Below are positions 42,848 to 50,745 of a DNA stretch of 64,000 bases, in pieces. Each line of letters starts with the position of its first letter. The stretch's first letter is position 1. The DNA comes from Maricaulis sp039978735 (GTDB lineage Bacteria; Pseudomonadota; Alphaproteobacteria; Caulobacterales; Maricaulaceae), in the NCBI RefSeq assembly GCF_039978735.1, contig NZ_JBDWAS010000043.1, positions 148,640 through 212,639 on the forward strand. The letters are read 5' to 3'. The translations under genes were made by a program, and so were the position numbers. The notes below the pieces were generated by a model. That model was given only the letters and a program-made list of their open reading frames with translations. It was not told the DNA's origin and made no database searches.

Positions 42848-44094
42848 TGCACGTCTCCCGTGAGAAAGAGGATGTCGGCCAGCGCCTGGCCTGCGTCGAC
42901 CTGCATGCGTACCAGGGCGAGTTCCGCGTCGAGCAGTGCCAGTTCGGCGCGCACGAGTTCGGCAAAGTCGGCCTGTTCGTTCTCGTAGGCCGCCAGTACC
43001 GCTTCCACCGTTTCGCGGGCCCGCGGCAGGACTTCACGTTCATGCAGCGCGATCGTGTCGTCGAGCCAGCGGTGCTGGCGGACAGCACGGTCGAGCTGGC
43101 GGCGCAGATCGAGCAGGCTTGCCTGGCGCGCCAGTTCTTCCGCGCTGCGCGCCTGCCGGGCCGCACTCACCCCGGCCTCCCGGCCGGTCCGGTTGAACAG
43201 GGGGACTTCCACACTCACGCCGATGCTGGCGACATCGGACCGGCTGCCACGCAGGCCATAGCCCGCATCGAGAGCCCAGGCGGGGCGGAAGGCCTGGCGG
43301 GCGATATCCAGCTCGCGCTCGCTCGCCTCGATCCGGGCATTATGCGCCCGGATGCCGGGATGGGCGGCGAGCGCGGCGACAGCATCCGTCCCGTCCGGGA
43401 GCGCGGGGAGAGCCGGCATCTGCGCCGTGAGCGGACGATCGGCATCGGTGCCGAGATAGCGCGCGAGATCGGCCCTTATGGTTTCCGACTGGCGCTCGAT
43501 ATCGACGAGCCGCGTTCCCAGCATGGCGGTTTCCAGATCGACCCGGATCACGTCATGGCTGTTGGCCCGGCCGCTGGCGAATACGGCCGTCGCAACCTCG
43601 CCCAACCGGTCCATTTCCTCGCGCCGGCGGAGCGTGAGATCGCGGGCCCGCTCCCAGTAGTAGAGTTCCAGCCAGCGCTGGCGGACCGTGCGTCTTATTT
43701 CGCGCGCCTCCAATGCCATGCCGGCCCGCGCACCCTCGGCCTCGGCCTCGCGCCGGGCCCGCCGCAATTGCCGCGTTTCGCCGCGCGGGAACATCTGCCG
43801 CACCGAGACCTGTGCCTGCGTCATCGCCTCGCGCTCGAGGTCGAAATCGCTCAACGGCACGCTGGCAACCCCGACACGGACCGACGGGTCCGGCAGGGCG
43901 CTCTCGGCCTCGCCGCGCGTTTCGAGCGCTTCGGCCCGCGCGCGCCAGGTCTCGATGCCGGGCTCTTCCCGGCTTTCGGCAATGAGAAGGGCTTCCGCCA
44001 GGCTCAGCGGCGGCGGACCGGTATCGGCAACCGGCTGGATCGCGCCGGACGCCAGGACGGCTGCAAGCGCAGCCGGCAGTATGGACAGGGACAT
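42844..44094 (-). CDS. cusC: CusC-type outer-membrane efflux channel (TolC family)
   Basis: A 416-residue outer-membrane channel protein with a signal peptide (SLSILPAALAAVLASGA) and two helical repeats characteristic of TolC-family proteins (PPLSLAEALLIAESREEPG in the first; RTVRQRWLELYYWERARDL between them). The ATG at 44094 is preferred because of a GTGGAG site 6 bases upstream; the frame continues to 44145 but without support. The stop overlaps the cusB start, so cusC-cusB-cusA form one coupled operon. It provides the exit through the outer membrane for Cu/Ag. Confidence 0.9.
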   Translation of the reverse strand: MSLSILPAALAAVLASGAIQPVADTGPPPLSLAEALLIAESREEPGIETWRARAEALETRGEAESALPDPSVRVGVASVPLSDFDLEREAMTQAQVSVRQMFPRGETRQLRRARREAEAEGARAGMALEAREIRRTVRQRWLELYYWERARDLTLRRREEMDRLGEVATAVFASGRANSHDVIRVDLETAMLGTRLVDIERQSETIRADLARYLGTDADRPLTAQMPALPALPDGTDAVAALAAHPGIRAHNARIEASERELDIARQAFRPAWALDAGYGLRGSRSDVASIGVSVEVPLFNRTGREAGVSAARQARSAEELARQASLLDLRRQLDRAVRQHRWLDDTIALHEREVLPRARETVEAVLAAYENEQADFAELVRAELALLDAELALVRMQVDAGQALADILFLTGDVQ

Positions 44095-44162
44095 GAATAA
44101 CTCCACGAGGTCTCGAACCAGTCGACGGACGTACTGCCGGCGCAAGCCGGCATGTCACAGGT

Positions 44163-44528
44163 TCAGCCTCGCGGAGGCTGTTCAGGCAGGGACGAGGGGG
44201 GAAGCGGAGCCCTGATGCCATCCACCGGGCTGCCGTGTCGTTCCAGGAGGAGGCGAGGCAATTGCACCGCGCGCGACAGCACGGCCTGAGCGGGTGCAGC
44301 GCAGGTTGTCATCACCGCACAATCCATATCGGAACAATCATTGTCCGGGACATCGGGGCTCACGGGGCCGGCCATACTGCCGTCGTGAGCCGCGCGGGCA
44401 TGATCCATCCCGTCGCAGCAATCCGACACCATTTCCGGCATGCAGGACGCCGTGTCGGACGGGCCGGCATGCGCAGGTGCGCTCATCAGGACCATAAGCG
44501 CAGCCAGCAACGCAACCAGGCTGTTCAT
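44163..44528 (-). CDS. Small Cys-rich exported protein heading the cus operon
   Basis: A 121-residue protein of no family I can name. A hydrophobic start (NSLVALLAALMVLMSAPAHA) looks like a signal peptide with an AxA site. The mature part has seven Cys (for example SCMPEMVSDCCDGMDHA; DNDCSDMDCAVMTTC), several Met, and Asp and His, then a Pro-rich basic tail. It lies 68 bases before cusC on the same strand, mirroring the Cys-rich gene before czcC. Such proteins could trap Cu+ or keep periplasmic thiols. An in-frame ATG at 44573 is an alternative start; neither has a strong ribosome site. Confidence 0.55.
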   Translation of the reverse strand: MNSLVALLAALMVLMSAPAHAGPSDTASCMPEMVSDCCDGMDHARAAHDGSMAGPVSPDVPDNDCSDMDCAVMTTCAAPAQAVLSRAVQLPRLLLERHGSPVDGIRAPLPPSSLPEQPPRG

Positions 44529-44950
44529 CAGCCTGGCCGGGCTTGTGCGCGCTATCTCTCTGGCTCGTCGCATTCGCTGCAGGTTCCGGCGGTTTCGAAC
44601 GCATCTGTGAAGAGCAATACGCAGGGCGAGGCATATTCCCTCACGCCTGACCCCGGCTTGTACAGCATCCTCGGCAGCAGCGCCAGAATTGGGATCGGCA
44701 ATCTCACGGCAGACGATCGCATCTTCCATCGCGCCCCGGAAGTCGGTGGCGCAGGCGATGCAGGACGGTCACGGCAGGCAGACGACGGAATGGTCGTCCC
44801 AACCCTTGTTCTTCACGGCAATTCCGAGGGAAGGTTCGACGGCTATCGCTGTTGACATACCCGAAAACCCATCGTCAGCCGGCCCCGCGTCTTCTACCTT
44901 GGCTCGCCGTCACTCCTGCGCTAGGTTTCCTTGAAGAGCCGAGGCCCTGC
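44529..44950. other. Gene-free stretch upstream of the cus operon
   Basis: About 420 bases. It should hold the cus promoter, but I found no MerR-type -35/dyad/-10 arrangement like those of czc and copA. Frames covering it on both strands (for example 44235-44855 plus) are overlaps of real genes or unsupported. Nothing else is recognisable. Confidence 0.45.
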
Positions 44951-45172
44951 ATGTCCCGAGAAACATCACCGAAAGGTGCGAAGAGCAGCGTCGGCGACCG
45001 CGTTTACACATCCCAGGCTGAGCTGGATGCCGACATCAAACGCTTCGGCCGGCTTGCATTGAAGGCCCATCAACTTCCCCGGGACTTGCTCGACGAGATA
45101 GCGCAGGCGGTGGTGGCGGCCGAATACAACTATCTGGACGAACTGATCGAGGTTTCGGGGGCAGGGGAGTAG
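44951..45172 (+). CDS. Small hypothetical protein
   Basis: A possible 73-residue, soluble, acidic-helical protein (YTSQAELDADIKRFGRLALK, LPRDLLDEIAQAVVAAEYNY) with no recognisable family. The ATG at 44951 has a GAGG element 9 bases upstream; a longer frame from 44852 is not supported. It is convergent with the integrase, 6 bases apart. Amino-acid content and the amphipathic helices look natural rather than random, but without homology evidence the gene is uncertain. Confidence 0.45.
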   Translation: MSRETSPKGAKSSVGDRVYTSQAELDADIKRFGRLALKAHQLPRDLLDEIAQAVVAAEYNYLDELIEVSGAGE

Positions 45173-45178
45173 TCCACT

Positions 45179-46435
45179 CTACTCCCGCAGCGGCTTGCGC
45201 TTTCCGGACGCGTGCCGCTCGCGGCGATCACTCTCCACGTAACGATCGGTCGTCGCCATGGTCGCGTGGCCGGCATCGTCACGGACATGCTCGCGCGGCC
45301 TCAGTTTGACGTCCTCGGAAATACCGGTGTGGCGCAGCCAGTGCACCGTCGCGGCCTGAAGGTCGTCGGCATCGCACTCCAGCCCGTGGGCTTTCATTCG
45401 TTCGAAAGCGGCATCGAAACACTCCTGGACCAGGCGCCGGACCTGCCTTGTGCTGGTGAGGGGGCCCCGGCCCTTGGCTTTCGTCAGCAGCGGCGCCGGA
45501 TCGTTCGGCGAGGGCAGGGGGGAGAGGCCCCGTGAGAGCCTGTAGCGTTTCAGTGCAGACAGCATGTTCTCGGATACCACGATCGTCCGGTCCTTATTGC
45601 CCTTACCGGTGACGTGAAACCACCAGTTTTGGTCCTGATCTTTCCGGAAATCGCCCATCAAAGGGCAGGACCGCTCGTCGGCCACCAGTTCGGAGATACG
45701 CAGATACATCGCAAAGAGGGCATGCATGACGAACAGGGTGCGCTCGTGACGTTCCGGATCCCGGTCTGCCATCGCGTTGGCGGTATCCAGGACAAATTCC
45801 CATTGCAGCCGGGTGATCCGGCGCACGACCGGTGCATTGTGCTGGATCCGCAGGAACTTGCTGCGCTGGCGGATGAGGGCGACCGGGTTGACGTCGACGA
45901 GCCCTTCTTCCAGCAGGAAGTCGTAGAAGGAGGACAGGACAGCGAAAGTTGCCCGCACCGACGCCTGCGACGCCTCATAGTGCGTCCGGTCTGCACGGCT
46001 TCCATTGCGTACCTCGATCTTCGATACCGTCGCCACAAAAGGCCGCCAATGCGGATTCGGGACCGTCTCGCCGCCGCGTATCAGGAAGCGGGCAACATTC
46101 CGGTCTCCCACCCACGCCACCGGTGGCCGCACCGCGAACCGAATGAAGCGCTCGATATCCTCGCGTGCCAGCCGGCATACCGATCGCGATTCGACGCGCC
46201 AGGACCATTGAAGCAAACGCTCGATCTCGCGCCGGTAGGCATTGAACGTCGCGGAACTCCCGTCATAGGCCACGAGGAACTTCGCCGCGATCCGGTAGTC
46301 TGCCGCCATGTCCGAAACAACGACGAGCCTCGGGTCGGCGATCAGGTGGGCAGGAAGCGGCCGATCCGCTCCGAGACCGTCTCTGAGCTGGCCGAGGCTA
46401 TCCAGAATAGGCGGTGGGGCGTAGAATTCAGGCAT
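45179..46435 (-). CDS. Tyrosine site-specific integrase
   Basis: A full-length phage-type integrase of 418 residues, with an N-terminal SAM-like core-binding domain (TFNAYRREIERLLQWSWRVE and ASVRATFAVLSSFYDFLLEE) and a C-terminal catalytic domain: Arg in MYLRISELVADER, Lys in VTGKGNKDRTIVV, His-x-x-Arg in VHWLRHTGIS, His in DDAGHATMATT and the Tyr nucleophile in TDRYVESD. It is the outermost gene of the island on the mazG side and so a candidate for integrating it, although its own promoter faces the chromosome. A perfect 14-bp inverted repeat lies 52 bases upstream of the start. Confidence 0.92.
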   Translation of the reverse strand: MPEFYAPPPILDSLGQLRDGLGADRPLPAHLIADPRLVVVSDMAADYRIAAKFLVAYDGSSATFNAYRREIERLLQWSWRVESRSVCRLAREDIERFIRFAVRPPVAWVGDRNVARFLIRGGETVPNPHWRPFVATVSKIEVRNGSRADRTHYEASQASVRATFAVLSSFYDFLLEEGLVDVNPVALIRQRSKFLRIQHNAPVVRRITRLQWEFVLDTANAMADRDPERHERTLFVMHALFAMYLRISELVADERSCPLMGDFRKDQDQNWWFHVTGKGNKDRTIVVSENMLSALKRYRLSRGLSPLPSPNDPAPLLTKAKGRGPLTSTRQVRRLVQECFDAAFERMKAHGLECDADDLQAATVHWLRHTGISEDVKLRPREHVRDDAGHATMATTDRYVESDRRERHASGKRKPLRE

Positions 46436-46486
46436 CGTATCCAGGGGCGACTTTTCAGCCTAAGTTATGGATATTCGGGATCTTAC

Positions 46487-46520
46487 ACAATGTCCGATAA
46501 TGCCAGTTATCGGACATTGT
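46487..46520. repeat. Perfect 14-bp inverted repeat upstream of the integrase
   Basis: ACAATGTCCGATAA (46487-46500) and TTATCGGACATTGT (46507-46520) are exact reverse complements around a 6-base loop. The position, 52 bases before the integrase start, suggests an operator for integrase expression or a recombination core site. There is no T-run to make it a terminator, and a second copy was not found in the window. Confidence 0.75.
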
Positions 46521-46926
46521 ACCCATGTCCATCTCGGCGCCCTCTCAGTAGGACCTCGTGTTGACCGCGCGGACATGAGCCTCGTTCAACAGGGGCAAGC
46601 TCCTCTCTCGTGACCTTCGTACTTCGTAGGGCTGTCACCTCAAACTGACCACCCTAAAGCTACCGATGGCGCCCAACACGGCTGGCCGGTACCGTTGGGC
46701 GTCAGCGACGGTCGCCAGAGCGGGCCGGCTCTGAGCTCGTCGCACAACACTCGACAGACTGATTACTGATCGCGCCATGCTGAGCACCGGACCTGGCGAG
46801 TTCACTGATGGCGAAGCCCGGGGAACCTGAGCCGCCAGGCGCGGCAGGCAGCGGGTGCACTCGGCGCTCGCTGCTGTCAGCCTGACAGTAGGGCGTATCC
46901 ATCTCAGAACCGCTCTCCCGCAGGCC
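46521..46926. other. Gene-free border DNA between integrase and chromosome
   Basis: About 400 bases without a convincing gene. An 8-bp inverted repeat, CGCCCAAC and GTTGGGCG (about 46667-46700), lies in it. The frame covering 46635-47072 on the minus strand has odd composition, no ribosome site and no similarity that I recognise. The region looks like decayed DNA at the island boundary. Confidence 0.4.
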
Positions 46927-47040
46927 ATTCTCAGAACTTTTGACCAATTCTCACGAGTTTGACCAAGGTAATCCCTTGTTTGATGAGGATTCTCACATCT
47001 TTTGAATATCGCCATTTGAGCATTCTCGGTTGTCTTGACA
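46927..47040. repeat. Direct repeats of a TGAGAAT..TCAAA motif (possible transposon end)
   Basis: ATTCTC recurs at 46927, 46947, 46989 and 47022; read on the minus strand the units are close to TGAGAATnnTCAAA. The outermost unit is followed by TGTCTTGACA (47031-47040), so the minus strand begins TGTCAAGACA and then runs through the repeats. Several transposase-binding repeats inside a TGTC terminus is the layout of Tn7/Tn5053-type ends. No matching second end or transposase gene is in the window, so this would be a remnant. Confidence 0.4.
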
Positions 47041-47329
47041 CACCATGCCGATACCGGTCCAATATTTCTCATAATATTTATTATGCGCTAAATTGATGTC
47101 GCAATCCGGCGCTGCGGCTTCGGCGCCCTCGTCGACTTGAAAGTCAAATTCCGAAGCGATTTCAAACTCAAATGCCCGACTGTCAAACCAATGCCTCATT
47201 CGGGTTTCTGGTTCGCGTGGTATGGGAGGTGTATTCTGTGTTGCGGCTTGAAGTATCCTGCATCGCGTCGCGCGGCCGTTACGGGCTAGCATCGCGTTCG
47301 ATTCCCGCGACCGCCGCCACGGAGCCGAC

Positions 47330-48148
47330 ATGACCGCGCCATCGCCCGATCTCGCCCCTATCGACCGCCTGCTCGCCATCATGTCGAAACTGCGCGATCC
47401 GGATGGCGGCTGCCCCTGGGATCTGGAACAGGATTTCCGCTCGATCGCGCCCTACACGATCGAGGAAGCCTATGAGGTTGCCGACGCGATCGAACGCGGC
47501 GCCCATGGCGAGCTGAAGGACGAGCTGGGCGATCTTCTCCTGCAGGTCGTGTTCCATGCCCAGATAGCGCAGGAAGCCGGCCTGTTCGACTTTGCCGATG
47601 TCTGCCGGGCCATCAATGACAAGATGATCCGACGCCATCCGCATGTTTTCGGCGACGCGGATACGCGCGACAGCGAGACGCAGACTGTCGAATGGGAGAC
47701 CATCAAGGCGGCCGAGCGCGCCGGGTCGGCCAAGGGCGATCGCGTGCTGGACGATGTGCCGGTCGCCCTGCCCGCACTCAAGCGCGCCCAGAAGCTTCAG
47801 AAGCGCGCAGCCCGCGTCGGGTTCGACTGGCCGGACGCCGAGCGTGTCCTGGACAAGGTGGATGAGGAAATCGCCGAGGTCCGTGAAGCCATCGCTTCGG
47901 GCAATGCGGCGCATATCGCCGAGGAGATCGGCGATCTGATGTTCGTGTGCACCAATCTCGGCCGCAAGCTGAAGGTCGATGTGGAGACCGCAACGCGCGA
48001 TGCCAACGCCAAGTTCGAGCGCCGCTTCCGCCATATCGAGGACCGTCTTGCGGCACAGGGGCGCAAGCCCGAGGATGCCAGCCTGGACGAGATGGAAGCC
48101 TTGTGGACCGAGGCAAAGCTCAAGGAAAAGGCTGCGGCACCAGCCTGA
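47330..48148 (+). CDS. mazG: MazG nucleoside triphosphate pyrophosphohydrolase
   Basis: A 272-residue, two-domain MazG that hydrolyses (d)NTPs to monophosphates and pyrophosphate, a house-cleaning enzyme. The first MazG domain shows DPDGGCPWDLEQDFRSIAPY, then TIEEAYEVADAIER and ELGDLLLQVVFHAQIA; the second shows VDEEIAEVREAIA and EEIGDLMFVCTNLGRKL. The E-x-x-E plus E-x-x-D metal-binding sets are present in both. This is the first chromosomal backbone gene on this side of the island. It converges on hflX with only 9 bases between stops. Confidence 0.95.
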   Translation: MTAPSPDLAPIDRLLAIMSKLRDPDGGCPWDLEQDFRSIAPYTIEEAYEVADAIERGAHGELKDELGDLLLQVVFHAQIAQEAGLFDFADVCRAINDKMIRRHPHVFGDADTRDSETQTVEWETIKAAERAGSAKGDRVLDDVPVALPALKRAQKLQKRAARVGFDWPDAERVLDKVDEEIAEVREAIASGNAAHIAEEIGDLMFVCTNLGRKLKVDVETATRDANAKFERRFRHIEDRLAAQGRKPEDASLDEMEALWTEAKLKEKAAAPA

Positions 48149-48157
48149 ATCCCGCCC

Positions 48158-49507
48158 CTAGAATTCGTCCTCTTCCACCTCGCCAATCCCTTGCGGGATA
48201 GCCAGGTCTGGGAATTGCGCCCGGAAGCGTCCGGCCTCGGCCGGCGCGAGACGCACCCTCACCGTCGTCACGCCGGTTTCCGGATCCATCCGGCTGTCGC
48301 GGATCTCGCCATGGGAATGCAGCCAGGCCAGCGCGCGCGGCTGTTCCGGCGGCACGCGCACCTCGATCCGCTCGTCATCGGTCGCCAGAGCTCTCTCGAT
48401 CGCGTCGACCAGCGCATCAACCCCATCGCCCGAGATCGCCGACAGCGGGAGTTTGACCGCCCGGCCCGCCTTCATGTTGGCGATATCCGCCTGGATGGCG
48501 AGATCCTCGGCCTCTTCAAGCGACAGATTGTCGGCCTTGTTCCAGGCTTCGATCATCGGCTGTTCGTGCGCGGGGCCGGCCTCGATCGCATCGAGCACGC
48601 TCATCACATCGCCGATCCGGCCTTCGTGATCCGGGTCGGAGGCGTCGATGACATGGACCAGAAGGTTGGCTTCGCGCACCTCTTCCAGCGTGGCCCGGAA
48701 GGCCGCGATCAGCTCGGTCGGCAGGTCGGTGATGAAGCCCACCGTGTCGGACAGGAGAATGCGCGTGCCGCCGGGCAGGTCCACGGCCCTCACGGTCGGG
48801 TCCAGCGTTGCGAAGGGCATGTCCTGTGCGAACACCCCTGCCCCGGTCAGCTTGTTGAAAAGCGTGGACTTTCCGGCATTGGTATAGCCCACCAGCGCGA
48901 CGGTCGGGAACGGGACCTCCTGGCGCTGCGCGCGGTGCAGGCTGCGTGTGCGCCGGACATCCTCGAGCTGGCGGCGCAGCTTGGCCATTTTCTCGTTGAG
49001 CAGGCGCCGGTCGGTCTCGATCTGGGTCTCGCCCGGACCGGCGAGGAAGCCGCGGCCGCCGCGCTGGCGTTCCAGGTGGGTCCAGGTCCGCACCAGGCGC
49101 GAGCGTTCATAGGCCAGGCGCGCCAGTTCGACCTGCAGCACACCTTCCTTGGTGCGCGCACGCTGGCCGAAGATTTCAAGGATCAGACCAGTCCGGTCTA
49201 TCACCTTGACGTTCCAGGCCTTTTCCAGATTTCTCTGCTGAATCGGCGACAAAGCCGTATCGATCACGGCGACATCCGCCGTGTTTTCCTCGATCCGCGC
49301 CTTCAATTCATCCAGCTTGCCGCGGCCGAAATAGCGTCCCGCATCGATCTTGCGGATCGGTGCGATGAAGGCCTCCGCCACTTCCAGGTCCAGCGCTTCG
49401 GCCAGACCGGTGGCTTCTTCCAGACGCGCCTCGGAACGCGCCACGCCATCGCGGGCAGTGGGATGAATGACAAGGGCGCGCGATACCGGCGCCTCGCGAT
49501 CAATCAA
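48158..49507 (-). CDS. hflX: HflX ribosome-associated GTPase
   Basis: A 449-residue GTPase that splits stalled ribosomes under stress. The HflX N-domain (AEAFIAPIRKIDAGRYFGRG, ALSPIQQRNLEKAWNVKVID), the helical ERQRGGRGFLAGPGETQIET and the G-domain (G1 ALVGYTNAGKSTLFNKL, G3 SDTVGFITDLP, G4 NKAD) are all in order. The apparent start is a TTG at 49507 that overlaps the hfq stop (TTGA), making it translationally coupled to hfq, the usual hfq-hflX arrangement. The stop is 9 bases from that of mazG. Confidence 0.95.
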   Translation of the reverse strand: MIDREAPVSRALVIHPTARDGVARSEARLEEATGLAEALDLEVAEAFIAPIRKIDAGRYFGRGKLDELKARIEENTADVAVIDTALSPIQQRNLEKAWNVKVIDRTGLILEIFGQRARTKEGVLQVELARLAYERSRLVRTWTHLERQRGGRGFLAGPGETQIETDRRLLNEKMAKLRRQLEDVRRTRSLHRAQRQEVPFPTVALVGYTNAGKSTLFNKLTGAGVFAQDMPFATLDPTVRAVDLPGGTRILLSDTVGFITDLPTELIAAFRATLEEVREANLLVHVIDASDPDHEGRIGDVMSVLDAIEAGPAHEQPMIEAWNKADNLSLEEAEDLAIQADIANMKAGRAVKLPLSAISGDGVDALVDAIERALATDDERIEVRVPPEQPRALAWLHSHGEIRDSRMDPETGVTTVRVRLAPAEAGRFRAQFPDLAIPQGIGEVEEDEF

Positions 49508-49779
49508 TCCGCGGTGCTTTCATCCGTTGCGTCATCCTCGTCCGCCCTGTCCGTATCGAACAACTGAACCGGCGCAGCCGGCATGATGGTCGAGATGGCG
49601 TGTTTGTAGACGAGCTGGGAAAGCCCGTCGCGGCGAAGAAGAACACAGAAGTTGTCGAACCAGGTTACGACGCCCTGAAGCTTCACACCATTGACCAGGA
49701 AAATGGTCAGCGGCGTTTTCGTCTTACGCACTGAGTTCAGGAAGACGTCCTGCAGGTTTTGTTTTTTATCGTGCGACAT
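49504..49779 (-). CDS. hfq: RNA chaperone Hfq
   Basis: A 91-residue Sm-like protein that pairs small RNAs with mRNAs. Sm1 is visible as QNLQDVFLNSVRKTKTPLTI and FLVNGVKLQGVVTWFDNF; Sm2 contains the signature YKHAISTIMPAAPVQL. The acidic C-terminal tail (TDRADEDDATDESTAD) is typical of alphaproteobacterial Hfq. The ATG at 49779 lies downstream of a short palindrome (49797-49811) in the promoter region. It leads the hfq-hflX operon. Confidence 0.97.
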   Translation of the reverse strand: MSHDKKQNLQDVFLNSVRKTKTPLTIFLVNGVKLQGVVTWFDNFCVLLRRDGLSQLVYKHAISTIMPAAPVQLFDTDRADEDDATDESTAD

Positions 49780-49796
49780 GTCGGCTCCACATGACT

Positions 49797-49811
49797 CGCT
49801 TGAAGCAAGCG
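49797..49811. repeat. Short palindrome upstream of hfq
   Basis: CGCTTG-AAG-CAAGCG lies 18 bases before the hfq start. A nearly identical 15-base palindrome (CACTTG-CTT-CAAGCG, 57162-57176, one base different when reversed) lies 9 bases before the ntrY start. It could be a shared operator or leader hairpin, or chance. Confidence 0.35.
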
Positions 49812-49886
49812 ATTCGCCAAACAGGGTATACAGCCCCCGCCATGGCCTGCAACCATCTCATCTTTCTGAGAAAGCCGGAATGTTGA

Positions 49887-50735
49887 TCACACGGCAGCCA
49901 GATAGGCCTGACGCAGCTCGGCAGAAACCGAACCCGGTTCGCCATTTGCTACCGGACGACCGTCGATCCGCGTCACGGGCATCACGAAATTCGTGGCCGA
50001 TGTCAGGAAGGCCTCGCGGGCTTCAAGCGCTTCGGCGATCGTGAAGGGCCGCTCTTCCAGACGATAACCGGCAGCCGTCGCGGCGCGGATCAGCGTCGCC
50101 CGTGTGATGCCGTGCAGGATGGCGTGATCGGCGGGCCGCGTGACCAGCGCGCCGTCGGCCGTCAGGATCCAGGCGTTGGACGACGTGCCCTCGGTGACGA
50201 AGCCGTCAGCATCCACTTGCCAGGCTTCATAGGCGCCGGCATCGCGCGCCGCCTGTTTGGCGAGCGTGTTGGGCAGCAGGTTCACGGTCTTGATATCGCA
50301 ACGCGCCCAGCGCTGGTCGGGTACGGAGATGACCGAAACCCCCTGCTCTGCCCGTCTGGCCACGGCATCCAGGTCGAGACGCTTGGTCGTGAGGACGAGG
50401 GTCGGCCGGGTACCGGGGGGCGGAAATCCATGGTCGCGGCGCGCCCGGCCGCGGCTGATCTGGAGATAGACCAGACCATCGCTGATGCGGTTGCGGCGGA
50501 TCAGTTCGCGGATCAGGATCGTCAGCGCCGCCCGGGTGACCGGGTGCGCAATGCGCAGCTCGTTCAGGGAGCGGTCGAGCCGGTCGAAATGCCCCTCTGC
50601 GTCCAGCAGCTCGCCCTTGCGCACCGCCCAGACCTCATAGATCGCGTCCGCGAACTGGAAACCCCGGTCCTCGATGTGTACGGCGGCGAGGTCGTGGCGC
50701 TGGAAGCGGCCGTTGACGTAGGCAATCCTGGACAC
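49887..50735 (-). CDS. Class IV aminotransferase (D-amino-acid transaminase type)
   Basis: A 282-residue PLP-dependent fold-type IV aminotransferase, most like D-amino-acid transaminase (Dat), which interconverts D-alanine and D-glutamate with 2-oxo acids. Motifs: YVNGRFQRHDLAAVHIEDRG and FQFADAIYEVWAVRKG at the start, catalytic Lys in RCDIKTVNLLPNTLAKQ, and the phosphate-binding VTEGTSSNAWILTADG. The start is a GTG at 50735. It lies 11 bases before trkH in order of transcription from trkH. Branched-chain aminotransferase or ADC lyase are related possibilities, but the length and CDIKT-N block favour Dat. Confidence 0.85.
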   Translation of the reverse strand: MSRIAYVNGRFQRHDLAAVHIEDRGFQFADAIYEVWAVRKGELLDAEGHFDRLDRSLNELRIAHPVTRAALTILIRELIRRNRISDGLVYLQISRGRARRDHGFPPPGTRPTLVLTTKRLDLDAVARRAEQGVSVISVPDQRWARCDIKTVNLLPNTLAKQAARDAGAYEAWQVDADGFVTEGTSSNAWILTADGALVTRPADHAILHGITRATLIRAATAAGYRLEERPFTIAEALEAREAFLTSATNFVMPVTRIDGRPVANGEPGSVSAELRQAYLAAV

Positions 50736-50745
50736 GCGTTCTCTC

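Noticed and set aside
46661..46705. GCCCAAC...GTTGGGC inverted arms resembling an integron attC site
   Set aside because: The ends fit the RYYYAAC/GTTRRRY pattern, but the whole is about 30 bases, far shorter than real attC sites, with no integron integrase or cassettes nearby.
46635..47072. 145-residue minus-strand frame beside mazG
   Set aside because: No ribosome site, no similarity and unusual composition; it covers transposon-end-like repeats.
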